Source of the DNA: Chrysomallon squamiferum
Taxonomy: Eukaryota > Mollusca > Gastropoda > Neomphalida > Peltospiridae
Assembly: GCA_012295275.1 (NCBI GenBank)
Contig: CM022665.1
Span: 39,119,795 to 39,167,294, forward strand
DNA: 47,500 nucleotides
Reading direction: 5' to 3'
Part shown: piece by piece, positions 21,344-34,900 of the stretch
How positions within the stretch are numbered: position 1 is the first letter of the stretch
Layout of the letters: every line of letters starts with the position of its first letter
Program-made: the position numbers and the translations under genes
The notes under the pieces: model-generated
What the model saw: the letters and a program-made list of their open reading frames with translations, nothing else
Database searches by the model: none
Told to the model about the DNA's origin: nothing

Positions 21344-23343
21344 TTTCTTCTGCATTTAAGAAAAAAAAAAAAATAAAAATCTTGATGATTAAACAAAACC
21401 CAGGGTTATGTTTATGTCAAATGTTTTTTTGGATTCGTTTTTCATGAAACGCATTTTAATTAATTGTCTATTATATATTCAGTTGTTATAGATATTTCGC
21501 AGAATGAACAAATGCCAAACGTTTGCCCGCCAAACCGTGCGAGTTCAACCCATTTGGCACTAAACTTTTGGTAATTCAGTATTTCAGTATTTCAATATCG
21601 TTCCATGCATATTTATGTTTTATAAAGACTGTGTCTTAATAGACTTTTGAAGTTGAAAACATGGTGCGCCTGGCGCAAATCGAGCACTATTCAGTACTTT
21701 GTAAAAAAAAAAAAAAAAAAAATTAGAAATATAGGCTACCCTATGTTTATTACAAGTTTTATAACGTGCTAAATACGTTTTATTTACATCCATCACTGAA
21801 CTCAGTATGTTTGCAGTTGTGTTCTGAGAGAAAGTAACATAGTCCTATTTAATACTCATGTATAGTGGTCCTCTTCATTAATCTCCAATTCAGTCTACGA
21901 GATGAATTTTTTTTTTTATAGCTGATCTTTATATTTATTAACAGGCATAAATTCAGTTACTGACAGATTTAGATATTTTCTTATTTGCACCATCTGATCA
22001 CAATATCCAAACTGTTTGGTTCCATGTTTGATTAACCATGAAAAAAAAATATGATCTCATCAGCATTTTTGCCTTTTTAAAGTAAAAGTTGTTATATTTA
22101 AAAAAAAAATTGGTATGCTTTTAGAACATTAGAAACATGATGTATTTTAAAAAATCTGGAAATAGCCCAAATATAAATTTTATTGCAGAAATTATAAACT
22201 TTGGATTTGAAGTTATATGTATATAAAACTAATTAAAATGAAAAAATAAAGCTATTAAAAAGAAAGAATAATTTAAAAAATTAAAACCCATTAAGTCTGA
22301 TATTAAGAAACTGAGGAATGCAATAGATTCAACGATTTAGAAAAAATAAATAAATAAAATGACAAATATTTTACAGAATCATTTGGGCTCATTAATGGAT
22401 AAACCAATGTACATCAATACAGACATAACTGATTAGAGCATGTTTTGTGCTTTTACCAAAAAATACAGCAATTGTAGAATGTATTAACTAACAAAGAAAG
22501 GCTCTATAATAATTATATGCTTTGTTTTATTTAAATAAATGTGAATTATTGTTATAAATTACTCTGTAAAAGAAAAATTTATATTAATTAATTTATTTAT
22601 AATTTTTTTTTTTTTTTAAAGAGTTTCTTGCTAATCATACATTTTCACAACAGCAAAGCAACAACAACAAACGAAAGTTCAAAAGCATTATATTTTTATA
22701 GATTTTGAAGTAAAATGTATACATTTAATAAAGACAAGATTCTGTTTCACAGAAAAATTTCATTTGATGTCTAACACCAAATGTTTCTTCTTCTATCATC
22801 TTACAGATACATCTCTTCAGGATATTCAACTTCAGATTCATTTTTACAGCCATGGTACCAAATCTGACCAACGTCCATCTTTGCATTTACTAATGTTTGT
22901 CATATTACCAGCATACAACTTTTTTTAAATAATAATTATAATTATTAACTTTCTGTTGATTATGAATACTAAACTGATACAATTTGCAGTGAATATTTTC
23001 ATTACAATTGTTTAATTACTTAAGTGACATTTATTTTTATTTTTTTAATAAAATATTTTTGATGGGATTTTTTATATTTTAAGTAAAACTCAAAGCAGTT
23101 TTAGTTTCAGGAATGTTTGAATTAGCGATAATTATGTCTCTTAACCTTACAGGAATACATGAAAAATACCATATCCTTGAAACATTGGATGTTTGTACTA
23201 ACTTGTAAAATAATTATTTCCTTCATTAACTTATCAGCTGTTCATGACCAACAACAGTTTATTCATAATAGAGATTCTTTACTGAAATCCTTCACCTTGA
23301 AATTCTGAAAATGTTTTTATCCAATTACTAACACTATTTTCTT
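21344..23343. other. AT-rich DNA downstream of RABL3
   Basis: No additional gene is seen. A minus-strand AATAAA at 23,263-23,258, about 80 bases after the RABL3 stop, is a good candidate poly(A) signal, so the RABL3 3' UTR may be short. The remainder is poly-A/T-rich. Confidence 0.5.
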
Positions 23344-26300
23344 TCATTCTATATGTGAATTTTTCCAGTATCTCCTTCTGTCTTGAACTGGACTAATGTG
23401 ACCCTGTAGGGAAAGAAAAAAACAAAAAAGAAATCATAAAACATACAGGTTTTGAAAAGTGTAGTGACTGAAACACTGAAATTAATAAGCAAAAGTTGAA
23501 TCAGCCTATCATCATTTGTGTTAACTCACATTTAAAAATTGTGTATTATAACTGATAATACATTTAAAAAAAAAAATTTAAATTCAAATATAAAAAGAAC
23601 TGAAATATGTTTATCACATATATTTTATTATTATCATCTAAATATTTTGACTCCAAAACTCAAGAGATGTTAAAGTATGTTTAGTATAAACAAACCTTAT
23701 AAACTGATTTTAATAAAAACAATTTTCTGAAAATTCAAATATATATAACTATACTTTTGAGGCAGTTACAAAGTGATTTAATAAATATAAATTTAAAAAA
23801 ATTAATAATTAACATCATCAAATATAGTATATATTTAGTGCCTGTAAAACCGTAAGTGAAAGGATAATATACAAGAAATCTAAACCTTTATTTGAAGAGG
23901 AAAAGGTTAGATTTTGTGACAACAAATATGATAAAAATAAGTAGAACACAGATATTACACCAAGCTATCATCATTATTCTAACAGATAAATTTTAAAGAT
24001 AGGTGACAGTATTCAACAGTGATTTGAAATGCCTTCACATTATTACCAACAACCAACCATCACCATTTAAATAATTAAATTTCTTACATGTTATGTAATC
24101 ATGAAAAGACCTAGTCAAATAAAGATTTAAAACCGCAGTATCTCAGGTAGAACATGGTGTTTAAAAAGTTATAATATATGTATGCAGTTTTAAAAAATAA
24201 GTAAACACAAACATCTGCTTAGAAAAATATGAATGAAAATCTCTGATCAGATGTATTTTATTTCTTTTAACTGGAACCTAAATTTGAAAAATAAAATATT
24301 AATGATCGTCTGAAATTCTTTGAAAGTGGTAAATATAAAAATATACAATGCTTTTATATTTGTTTTTACTATGTCGATTCTTCACATTTTTATTTATTAT
24401 TATTCTTTCTTAACAATGGATAACAATGTAATTTATAATTAGCATAAACTCCAACAATGAAGAAGAAAAAAAATAATAATTTGTAGACACTTCATTACAA
24501 AACTGTCTTGAAATTGTTTTTTAATTTTTATTTAGCCCATACATTTTTAAAGTACAAAAACAGATTCTGTACTTATCATTTTAAATGATAATTCTCAAAA
24601 CTGCAACATCTAACCACATTCATAAATAATTACAGTGGTGCCAATTTAATCTGTTTCAGGAGACCATTCAAACCCATTACAAATAATGAAAATGAATTAA
24701 TTGGTCTCCAGACCCTAAACATTTCGATAAACTTAAAAAGCAAATATACACAATTTATGGTAAAATACAGTTCAATACCATAAATAAAAATTTAAACATG
24801 AAAGAATCAATAAATATGTAAATACTGCTTTAAAAAATTTACTTCCAGTCTTTTTGGATGCCATGGTTAATAGATTGGTGTGTGTGCATGTGTAAATAAT
24901 TTTATATATAAAATAAAAAAAAGCACTGAAAAAATCCACAAGTGTAATGCAAGAGATTATTTCACAGCAGAGAGACACTAACTGGGCACATAACAGATGG
25001 CATTTATGCAGTGAATGCATTTTTTCTCTATATGTGCAGTTCAAATGCAGAACCATCATTTGAACTATAGACTGAATTTCTCTCAAATTTAGCATTCAAA
25101 TTCTGGAACATTTGAAGTATGAGACACCTCTGTATTATGACAATATATTATAAAGGTTTCTCTGCAGTTGTTATTATACTAATATTATAAACAACTGAAT
25201 TATACAGAAAAATCATATCCAATTCTGGTTCCACTGACCTGATTTGCACCATATCGCCGTTCAATCACCTGAAACAAAACATATTTAATCTATGTTAACT
25301 TAAAGAAATTTTATAAGTCAAAATTCTCTTCAGAATTTATTCTTCTTCTAAAAATCATATGTTGTGTTATAATACATTTTAAATGCAGTGTATTATTATT
25401 TTAATTTTTATTTTTGATTGACCTTTTTCTTTATAAATATGTAACAGACTGTTAACTAATAAGGTGTAAATCCCCAAAACAAAACAAAAAAAATGTAAAA
25501 GAGAAAGAATAAAATCCAGAAAAAATAAACTTATTCTTATAATTATGCTTACCTTGTCAAAAAACTTTGTAAGTTTCACTGCATTAGTAGATCCAGGTGC
25601 AAGGTATTTCACCTGCATGCAGTCCTAGTAGAAAAAAAATTAAAAATTAAAAAAAATAAACCAAAAATTAAATTTATGAAATCATATTTTCTATATTTGA
25701 TTCTTAAAAGGATTACTTTCTTCATAATTATTCATTGTTTTTTAACTTTCTTTCTGTCCCACAAATAAGTTATAATCAAACTGAAATATGAAAAAAAAAT
25801 TATTTAAATAAATATAACTGTAAATCTTATAAATCTAGAAACGTTGTGTCTATGATTAGTTTTTTTGGTTGCTTTCGTGGGGATTTTTTATTTATTTATT
25901 TTTTTTAAATTTGTTCCTTTAGTTTCTTCTCTGGATAATTTTGTTTTATTTATTTATTATATTATTGTTGTTGTTGTTGTTGTAATTTGGGTTGTTTTTT
26001 ATCAAAGAAGCAATGATCAGAATAACAATACTACTTACCAGGCTCACTTCATCTGCTCTGCATTCCATGGCCAGACTTGATGCTCTTGACTTATTTACAT
26101 CTCTCAAACTCTTGGCCAAATCTGCTTTAGTACCAATCAGCAAGATTGGAACCTGGTTGCCAGCAAACAGTTCCGAGTCAAACTGATCATATCTAATTCA
26201 GGAAAAAAAATATTATATTAAGGCAAAGAAATACAATTATTCTACTAATATCTAAAAGATCAGTATAGTAATTATTTTAATTTTCCAAATGGCTATACAC

Positions 26301-28123
26301 CCAACAAACAGTGCAGAAAGATTCTAATAAGTCTGAACAGAGATTAAATTTTAGTTTGTTTTTCAACATCTAAGGCCATTCATTAGTTTCTTAATTTTGT
26401 TACTTTCTCTTATTTTATTTTTTATTTTATTTCTTTCTATTTCTATTTCTTCTTATTATTATTTTTATTATTATCTTTGATTTATGTTTTATTAAAGAAT
26501 TCAAATAAAATAAATCAAACTATATACTTTCAAGCTGATAAATGTAAATTTAATATTCTTAATCTAGTCAGGTTCCAACAAAAATTGACATTAGATCTAA
26601 ATAATTAATCCAAAAAACAAAAAATATATAGTATAATTTATAATAAACATAATATACACACCCATCTCCTAACTGGGTTGTGTCTTTATCCAAGACTTCA
26701 GCAAGCCATTTCCTCAGATTCAAATGTGATTTTCTGTTTGTCAAATCATGTACAAGAATAATTCCTGCAGAAAAGTTATGACAAAAGTGAATTATAAGCA
26801 GTATTTATATTTTCAATTATTATTATATCCTTTTAACTTCATGTAAACTACAGGTATATATATTTTAAATAAAGTAAATAACACCTGCATCTAATTTTAA
26901 TCCATATTTGTGCTTACCTTCAAGTAACCTATTAACAAAATTGCACTTTAAACCTCAATAGGCATTTATGACCAATTTGAAATGTGGCAAAATATATTAT
27001 TATTGAAATAATTTTTTTAGACTTGCATAAATTTGATTCTGAATAAAGTTAATTCACAAATTATATACACACAAACACACAGTTTCATGTTGAAATTAAT
27101 GGTAATTTTGGAAGGAATAGCCATCCATACCAACAAATGCATGAATACTTACCATTTACTGAGTTGTAAAAGATAGCTCTACTATTTCTGTGACTAGAAG
27201 AACCACCAATATCCCAAAGTTCAAGAAAATATGTTTTTTCAGTTGGCAGAGCAGCATGGTACTCATGCAGCTGAAAAAAAGATTTTTTTATAAATAATTT
27301 CTATTTTCTTTACTGATTTGATTTATTTTAATGGCAGAAATATGTAAAACAATATCAATAATAAAACTGCAAATACAGGGTAAACAGAGACTCAAAGACA
27401 AATTATTATTTTTTAAAATATTTTTCTTTATAATCTTATGTAGGGAAGTATATGGTTTTTCATAGTGTTGATTAAATCTGTCATAAAATATATATGTCCA
27501 CTGCAAATCAAATAAATAAATGACAGTACAAATTCCCTATTGTTAAAGAATCAATTTAGTTTTAGTGGGGTTTTTTATAGTTTTTTTACATCACTACTTA
27601 CCTTTACCTCTACAGAACAGCCAATAGTTGCACCAGGAATGTTAGAAGGTTCATTGTGACAGAGTAAATGAACCAAGGATGTTTTACCAACACCTAAAAT
27701 AGGCATGCCACAAAACAAAATTATTTAAACAATACAATATATACGAACACATGCATTTGATATATTCAGGGAAAGAATTCAATTCGTTCCTAAATATATA
27801 TATATATAGAAATAAAAACATTAAAAAATATATATGGGTGGAGAAACAGAAATAGAAATTTTTTATAATAGTAATAGTTACATTTACAGCAGACGATGTA
27901 AGGGAGACAAATTTGAACTGAAAACATCATAACATGATACGTGTCTGCTTTTTATCCTGTCAGCCAAAATAATAAGTCAAACTAAATTTACCTATGTAAG
28001 CAGCTTAATATGAAAGATATGTTATGTACAATAAAAAACAATCATATGTCATAAAAACACGCCGGCGTCAAGCTTACCAGAATCACCGACGACGACTATC
28101 TTTACTTTATCAAAGGCGGCCAT
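23344..28123 (-). CDS. RABL3: RABL3, Rab-like small GTPase (complete, eight exons, 224 aa)
   Basis: A Ras-superfamily GTPase; known RABL3 forms dimers and acts with SmgGDS in Ras-family prenylation. Exons, minus strand: 28,123-28,078; 27,693-27,602; 27,270-27,153; 26,764-26,662; 26,192-26,039; 25,624-25,553; 25,268-25,239; 23,403-23,344. All are GT-AG with compatible phases, and the total is exactly 675 nt. Motifs are G1 GDSGVGKTS (across exons 1-2), G3 WDIGG, VHDLTN and G4 IGTKADL. The stretch [19 protein letters not shown] near the C-terminus closely matches RABL3 and sets it apart from other Rabs. There is no C-terminal prenylation cysteine, as expected for RABL3. Human RABL3 has about 236 residues; the loop after WDIGG is about four residues shorter here. 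Reading through the exon 7 donor would give a different short tail ending at a stop near 25,205. Confidence 0.95.
24633..25132. mobile_element. Tigger-like MITE in the last RABL3 intron
   Basis: The left end CAGTGGTGCCAATTTAATCT and the right end (reversed) CAGAGGTGTCTC share an imperfect terminal inverted repeat, and TA flanks both ends (24,631-24,632 and 25,133-25,134), as for Tc1/mariner-type insertion. It is about 500 bp without transposase. An internal AAACATTTCGATAAACTT also resembles Tigger-derived repeats from memory. Confidence 0.5.
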
Positions 28124-28332
28124 TAAATTATCAACTGGTTTTCTTTCTCGACATCTGTTACCAGTTTATAACGTGTCAGAACTCGGATTATAATAAAAAT
28201 AAAGGATTTTCATCTTGATATAATAAATGTAAAGATAGTTTGTCAAGGAGTGTTACATTTAAATTCGTTTTTGGTTAAAAATAATATATTATAGATTGTA
28301 TCATATCTATGGTCATCCGTAAAAACAAATGC

Positions 28333-28385
<53 letters not shown>

Positions 28386-31300
28386 CAACAACAGAAATTA
28401 AAAAAAATTAAATAAATAAATTAATTACGAAAGAAAAAAAGAAAAAACTTTGAAAGCAAAATTTCTTTTTCTTTTCTTAAGGTTTTTTTTTTTCTTAGAC
28501 ACTGAAAAAGCTCTGGATGAACATAATATTATATTCAAGTTATTTAACCAACTGTTGCTTATTAACATACATTTTACTATTATGACACCTATTTCATGGA
28601 TTTCAAAACAATAAAATATAACTTTAAAATTTCACAGTTGCATTTATATAATATTACAATTTTACATTCTTAATGTTTTCGGTTTTTGGATATCCGTATT
28701 TCTGCATGAGAGCCACCCAGATGAGCATTCCAGTTCGGCTTCTGGTTTTTCGCGCCATTGGAGTCGATTGGATTTTACGTTTTTTGCTTTGACACTTCTG
28801 CATTAATGATGGTTTTAAGATCTATGGATATTCTTTTCATAAATCAAATGTAAGAATTTTAATTCAGCTCAGTTTATCTGTCACATATATAATGTTATAT
28901 TAGCTGACATAGTATTTATAAAACAGTTCATGTTTATATTTTTTGTTTATATGAGAAACCGCAATACGATTAGGACCGGCTCTTGATCACTAATGTATAA
29001 TTAAGGATTATTATCATCTTAATAATCTTGTTTTGCATTTTATTTAATAATATATACTGTAAGCAATTTTAAAAATGTATCACGATGTTAACCGACATGT
29101 AAATCTTGGATTCACAACGCCTAATTTAAGGTTAATTGTTTTTAGGTTTAAAATAAAAAATACGTCAAAATTTGAAAAACAAAAAATGAAAATAACTGTT
29201 GATTAATATTTGTGTTTAACAGTGATGGGTGGCTGTTAGTAAATTTGCTGATCTAATAAGTATTATCTATTGCTTACATATGATCTGGATGTTGATTCAA
29301 CTTAACTGTAGTGTTAGTGAGTTACACATTATCATAGTGAGTTACACATTTATCATAGTGAGTTAGTTTGATAATTAATAAATTATGACTGTTTTTCTAG
29401 CATTATTCTGATAAGTGATAGGTGTCACATTTCATATTTATTTATTTATTTATTAAAATATTTATTATTATTATTATTATTATTTATTATTATTATTTTT
29501 TTTTAATCAAATACAACTACAATCAATGTTCATTTAGAAAAAATTTATAATGAAAGAAATATGTTAGAATGCTTTATCATTTATCAGTTTTCTTTTTTTA
29601 TAAAATGCTAAGAAAGACACCTGATTATTTTACTTTTAGCCCATCCAGTTCCAGAAAACAAATTAAATAAAACATTGCCATTATAAATGTTTTCTGATTA
29701 TAATAAAAAATAATAATAATTATTATTATTTACACAATTTTATTTCTTGCTGGAGCAGATCAAATGAATATTCAGTTTTAAGACATTTTTAAGTGATACC
29801 ATTACATAAGTGCTTACACTTAAATTGTCTAAACATTGAATATCCATTACATGTTATTGGTTTTATATATATTCATCTTAATAACATTATAATGAGTAAT
29901 TCATTAAATGTTCATAAAAAAAAAAAATTTTAAACATGTAAATCTTGTTTTTTATTGAAAGAGAGCAGAAAATGCATGTGTCAACATGAACATTATTTTA
30001 ATAACTTTAAAAAGTTTTTCACTTTCACTAACATTGTCAGTGCATTACATCCTTTCTAGACAATTTTTATAGAAAGCAGGAAAACATTGTTAACTTTTAT
30101 TAAGATTTTGATGAAAGCATTAATTAATGTTCAGTGATACCTTAATAATAAGTAATTTTAATAACAATATTTAAAAAAAAGACCCAAAAGAGATAGCCTG
30201 TTTCTTAATTTTTTGAGTGTAGAAATAAAATAAAAATTATAAAAATTATTATCTTTAATTATTTAGTTTGAATTAGGAAGACTGGTTTAATGCATAAAAG
30301 AGACCTAAATTATTTTTATTATTACTTTTTTCTGTTGGATTGTAGAAATCATAAGATGAACTTGATGTAGAGATACTTAATATCAGTTTATAATTACTTT
30401 AAAGCAAAACTAACCATTTTATATACAACCATAAGATAACTTCTGAATGAAAAGATAAATCAATCTTTCCTTTCTTTGCAAGTTCAGACATGCACAGTAA
30501 TGTGTATATATATATACATGTATGTATGTATGTATGTTTGTATATATCTGTATTCTGTAAAGATATATGGCATGTACTGTATAGAAAGTAGTACTATAAT
30601 CTCTGAACTAAAACATGCCCATACCTGAATATGAATTTACCCACTGATTTAATAGAAAGGACTGCGACTGGGATTATCAGTATTGTAAACATGCTGCTGT
30701 TTGAGAAAAATCAAACGGGTTAAGTATTCGTGGGTCAGTCGGTTTCTTTGTTAATCTCATTAGCATACTGATACTGGATGGGAATAATTGTCAATTTTTG
30801 ATGGCTTCAGAATACAGAGGCCAGTGGATGATGGGACACACATAATGACAGTCTTGGGACAGTTGTGACCATATTAGCAAGTAAATAGTATTTCTAAGTG
30901 TGCTAGAGTTTGTCAGTCAGTGTTAACCTGATATGGTAACACAGCTGATTTCACATTAAGAGTTGGAAATTGTTATGAAGAGCTAAAGAAGGGATTTATT
31001 TTCTCATCAGTCTTAATATTAACTTATTCGGTTTTGTTTAGTTTTAATATTGTGTATGTAGTTAAGAATGTTATTATGTTTAAAAAGTTGGAGGAATTTT
31101 AATTTTTTTATTTTGTCCCATTTTAAAAAACCAAAAAAAAATAAAATGTTTAATTGTATAACACCGAGAATTAAATAAATATAACTGACATAAGTTATTG
31201 GTAGTTTACCTGTTTAAAAAACATACACATTAAATATTGAAATAGTAGATAATGTGCCTTCTGATTTATATTTTTAGTTCTGATAGGAAATAAAATCAGA

Positions 31301-31890
31301 AAGTTTTTTTTATTTTATTTTATTTTTTTATTGTTATATACCTTTTATATTGTGAACATTTATATACAAGTAGTAACATTCATATGATTAGAGATGACTA
31401 ACAATTTCTGATTTATGTTAGCATTTTTAAAGTTAAATAAACATATTTAAAAAAAAATCTTTTAAAACATTGTTGATATTATTTAAATTCTTTGATTTGA
31501 TTTAATTTGATCCGATTTGATTTTCAGCCTATTTTTATTATTTAAATATTAATAGCAATAATTATATAAAAGAATCATTTTAAAACATGATCTAAAATAC
31601 ACAGGTGTGTTTATAATTTTGAAGGAAATAATTCTCTATTAGTCTATATCAATATATGAGTTAGAAATGGTCTGATGAATCAGTAGATAATAAGTATTTG
31701 TATTTTCAAGACATTAATTAATTAATGTATTATTATTATTATTATTATTATTACTCAGGGTGTGAGTCAAGTAATGACTGAAAAATGAACATTTATTTAT
31801 TTATTTTATTTGATTTTTGTTTAAATTATTATTTTTATTTATGTTTTAACATGTTTTTTTTTTTATAGTAATATATATTTTAAATTCTAG
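28124..31890. other. RABL3-CEP152 divergent intergenic region
   Basis: This separates RABL3 (minus) from the first recognised CEP152 coding exon (plus). It probably contains both promoters and a CEP152 5' UTR exon with a long first intron, because the ATG exon begins right after a splice acceptor. An AAT tract lies at 28,333-28,392. A 24-bp unit around TCATAGTGAGTTACACATT repeats about three times at 29,314-29,366. No other gene is seen. Confidence 0.5.
28748..28771. promoter_or_regulatory. E2F-like site with two inverted CCAAT boxes
   Basis: TTTCGCGC (28,748-28,755) matches the E2F core TTTSSCGC. ATTGG occurs at 28,757-28,761 and again at 28,767-28,771. The patch is GC-richer than its surroundings and lies about 630 bp from the RABL3 start, in the divergent gap. 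A role in S-phase expression of CEP152 is plausible but inferred. Confidence 0.45.
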
Positions 31891-31912
31891 TTTGGCTGGC
31901 TAACTGATCAAA

Positions 31913-34900
31913 ATGAGCAACATCAGCTTAATGAACACTGAGACCAGTCTTAATTTTGATGGAAATGGCATCCAGAGTCGTGCAGAGGCTGAGTACCGGA
32001 AAGAAGAGGAGCAACAACAGAATGAGGTAAGGGGCCTAACTGAGTAAATTATTACAGTATTAAAAGAAAGAGAAAAAGGTTGTTTAAACAAGAAATATGA
32101 AAACAAATGTGTAAACCTGCTTTAAGTTTAGCCTGTCACAGTGTCAGACATATATATTTCTTTATCAGTGTTTATGTTCCATGTTAGAAACAGTGCCATT
32201 ATTTATGTGTTTAAATTGTTCATTGTAGGAAATAGCAGATTTGTTAGATATACTCATGTTATGTTCTAGTCTCTTTCTTAAATAAAAGTATGCATTAAAA
32301 CTGTTACACATTCCAGCAATCCATTTCTTGTTTTATTTCACATCTGAACACACACATACTAAAAGAAAGCTATTCCATTTAAAATAGCTTTATCAGTAAA
32401 GATAATCACAAGTGTAACATTAAAATATGATTAATGCAGTTTTTATGCAGATAATATCTGGATTTTAATTTTAATTCTAATTTTCACTTTTTTTACTTCT
32501 AAGTTCTTTTTTTTTCTTAAGTTGAAGTTTATAAATTATTTTGTGTTTGAAAAGCATTTAATACATTTTGAAAATATCAAATATTTTAACAATTAAAGAT
32601 TGATATAACTGCTAGCATTTTTAATATAATATAACATAATTTTTTATAATGAATATTATTGAATAAATCTGTAAAAGGACAACATTAAATTCACCTAAAT
32701 GTACACAATATGGAATATTAAATTAAAACAATTTGCTGATACATCTTTCATACTTAAAATTTCAAAATTATTGTTTTCAGTTGCTATTTATTGTGGTAAA
32801 AAATTAAATTTAAATTAATTTTATTTCATGAAACAAAGTATATTTGTAATTTGTTTTAAGGATGTTGAAACTTATGTTAACAGACCTGATTGTACCTAGC
32901 ATATATACACTGTACACTCCTATGTGATGTGAATGTACAGCCCTTCTCAGGCACCCTGAACAAACAGCTAGATGTGTAAATGTAAATTGGTTTATTCTCT
33001 GTCAATGTTGGTATCAAAAGACTTTTAAATTAGCTAGAAATCTGACATCTGGTTCAAGCTTTTCTGAGCAAAGTGATCATTTTGGACTGCCATTTGTATT
33101 GGTTGTTAACCTGTAAAATGCAGGTACAAATATATTTGGTGTTTTTTTTTCTGTTAGATTTGTCTTAAAAGAGTTACAAGTCATTATTGGCTTGATGTTT
33201 TTTGATACTGTTTGGTAATGAAAAGTTGATAAATTCTGGTTGAAATGTTTTATTGGAGACATTGTAATTGTGATTAAACTGAAATTTGCAGTGAAAGCAA
33301 ATCTCAGTTTGAGTTTGATAGCTTATTGGCAATAAATGCATCAAATGTGTCATTTCCATGATTTGAGGATTGGATGTTGGATGGTGAACATAAAATCCAG
33401 TTAAGAAACAAAGGAAATGGAATAAATCTGTAGTTGGATAAAGTGTTAAAGAACAAGGTTAAACTTACTTCAGAAGTAAAGGATGCAGAAGAATAAATCC
33501 AGGAGTTTAAAAAGAATTACTGTTAACAAGAACATTTTACAGATAAAGGCTTTAGTACTTTTTACTTCTAAAATATTAGAAAAAGAAAAGAAATCACATC
33601 TGTTTTGTTTTCTTTTAATATTACACTTCAATTTTAATTACTAGTTAGTCTTGTGTCTTTTACTTACTTCAGAATGCTTTGTTTTTAATGCAGCCATTGA
33701 GTTGATTACATCATTAAAAACTAGTCTTTGTAGTTTTATTATATTCTTGTATATCCTTTAATGACTTTTCATCTATTACACACAAGATAAGCATTGATTT
33801 TACATTACGTTTCCTTAAACTGACTGAATTCTGTAAACTCATCTGTTTTCATTTATGCTGTTGTGAATTTAACGTTTTCATTTATAGTGTTATGAATTTA
33901 TTGTTGTCACAGTCGTTGTTGTATGTTTTGATGATGCTCTGATGTCTTAATTTCTTGCTTATTCTTAGCAGCACATTTTTTTCTGTATTACACATTAAGA
34001 CAGTGGTAGAAAATCTGGGTTATTGATCTGAGAAGTGACTGTTATTATTTCTGTCAAAGCACAAAGGTAGTCAAATGAGTAACGGCTCGTGATGCTTTCT
34101 GCAGATGACATGTCACATGGGGACACTGTTAAGGATAAAGTGGTTTGTGCTCTTTAGCAGTGAACAAAGGATTTAGCAGTAAAAATGAAGGTTGATGTGG
34201 ATCTCTTTAAAGAAAAGAGTGACATGGTCTAGCGATTTTGAAAAGTACACGTTTTCATGAACACTGTCATTTGTAAACCTACATCCTATGTACCTGGATC
34301 CTTGTGTGTTCATTGGTTTATTTTGATAAAGGACTGCAATATATATGTTATGGTTTGGAAAGCAACATCTTGTTTTGTATACATATTGGTGGTGTAAATG
34401 AAACAAATTTAAAAGCAAGTTGATATTAGTACGTAAAAACCAGTGCACCAAAATGCATGTAAGCAGATAAAAATGACAAATTATAACAGCATGAAATTAC
34501 ATGATCAAGAAGGTGTTTATCTGGAAGTAAAGGATATAAAACATTTGCTGTTAGAGGTAAGATACACATAATCACAACTGTATTATGTGTGACACAGTGA
34601 CAGCAGTTTTTTACTATAATTTTATCATAATAATAAGTTATTTAATACTAATAATTGTCATTGATTTATTTACTGTTTGGCTTTTTATGTTTAATTCCTT
34701 AAAGAATTTGCTGAGACATGTTATAGTAAAATATATTTATACATATTTTTAATAGGTGTTGTAAATGTTGATTGAAAATATTTGACAGATATTATTCTGA
34801 ATAAATAAATATATTTCTAAAAGAAGCTATATTATGAAAATACTATAAAGAAAACATTTTATTTCAGATATCAGATTTGAATTAATATGGTTACAAAGCT

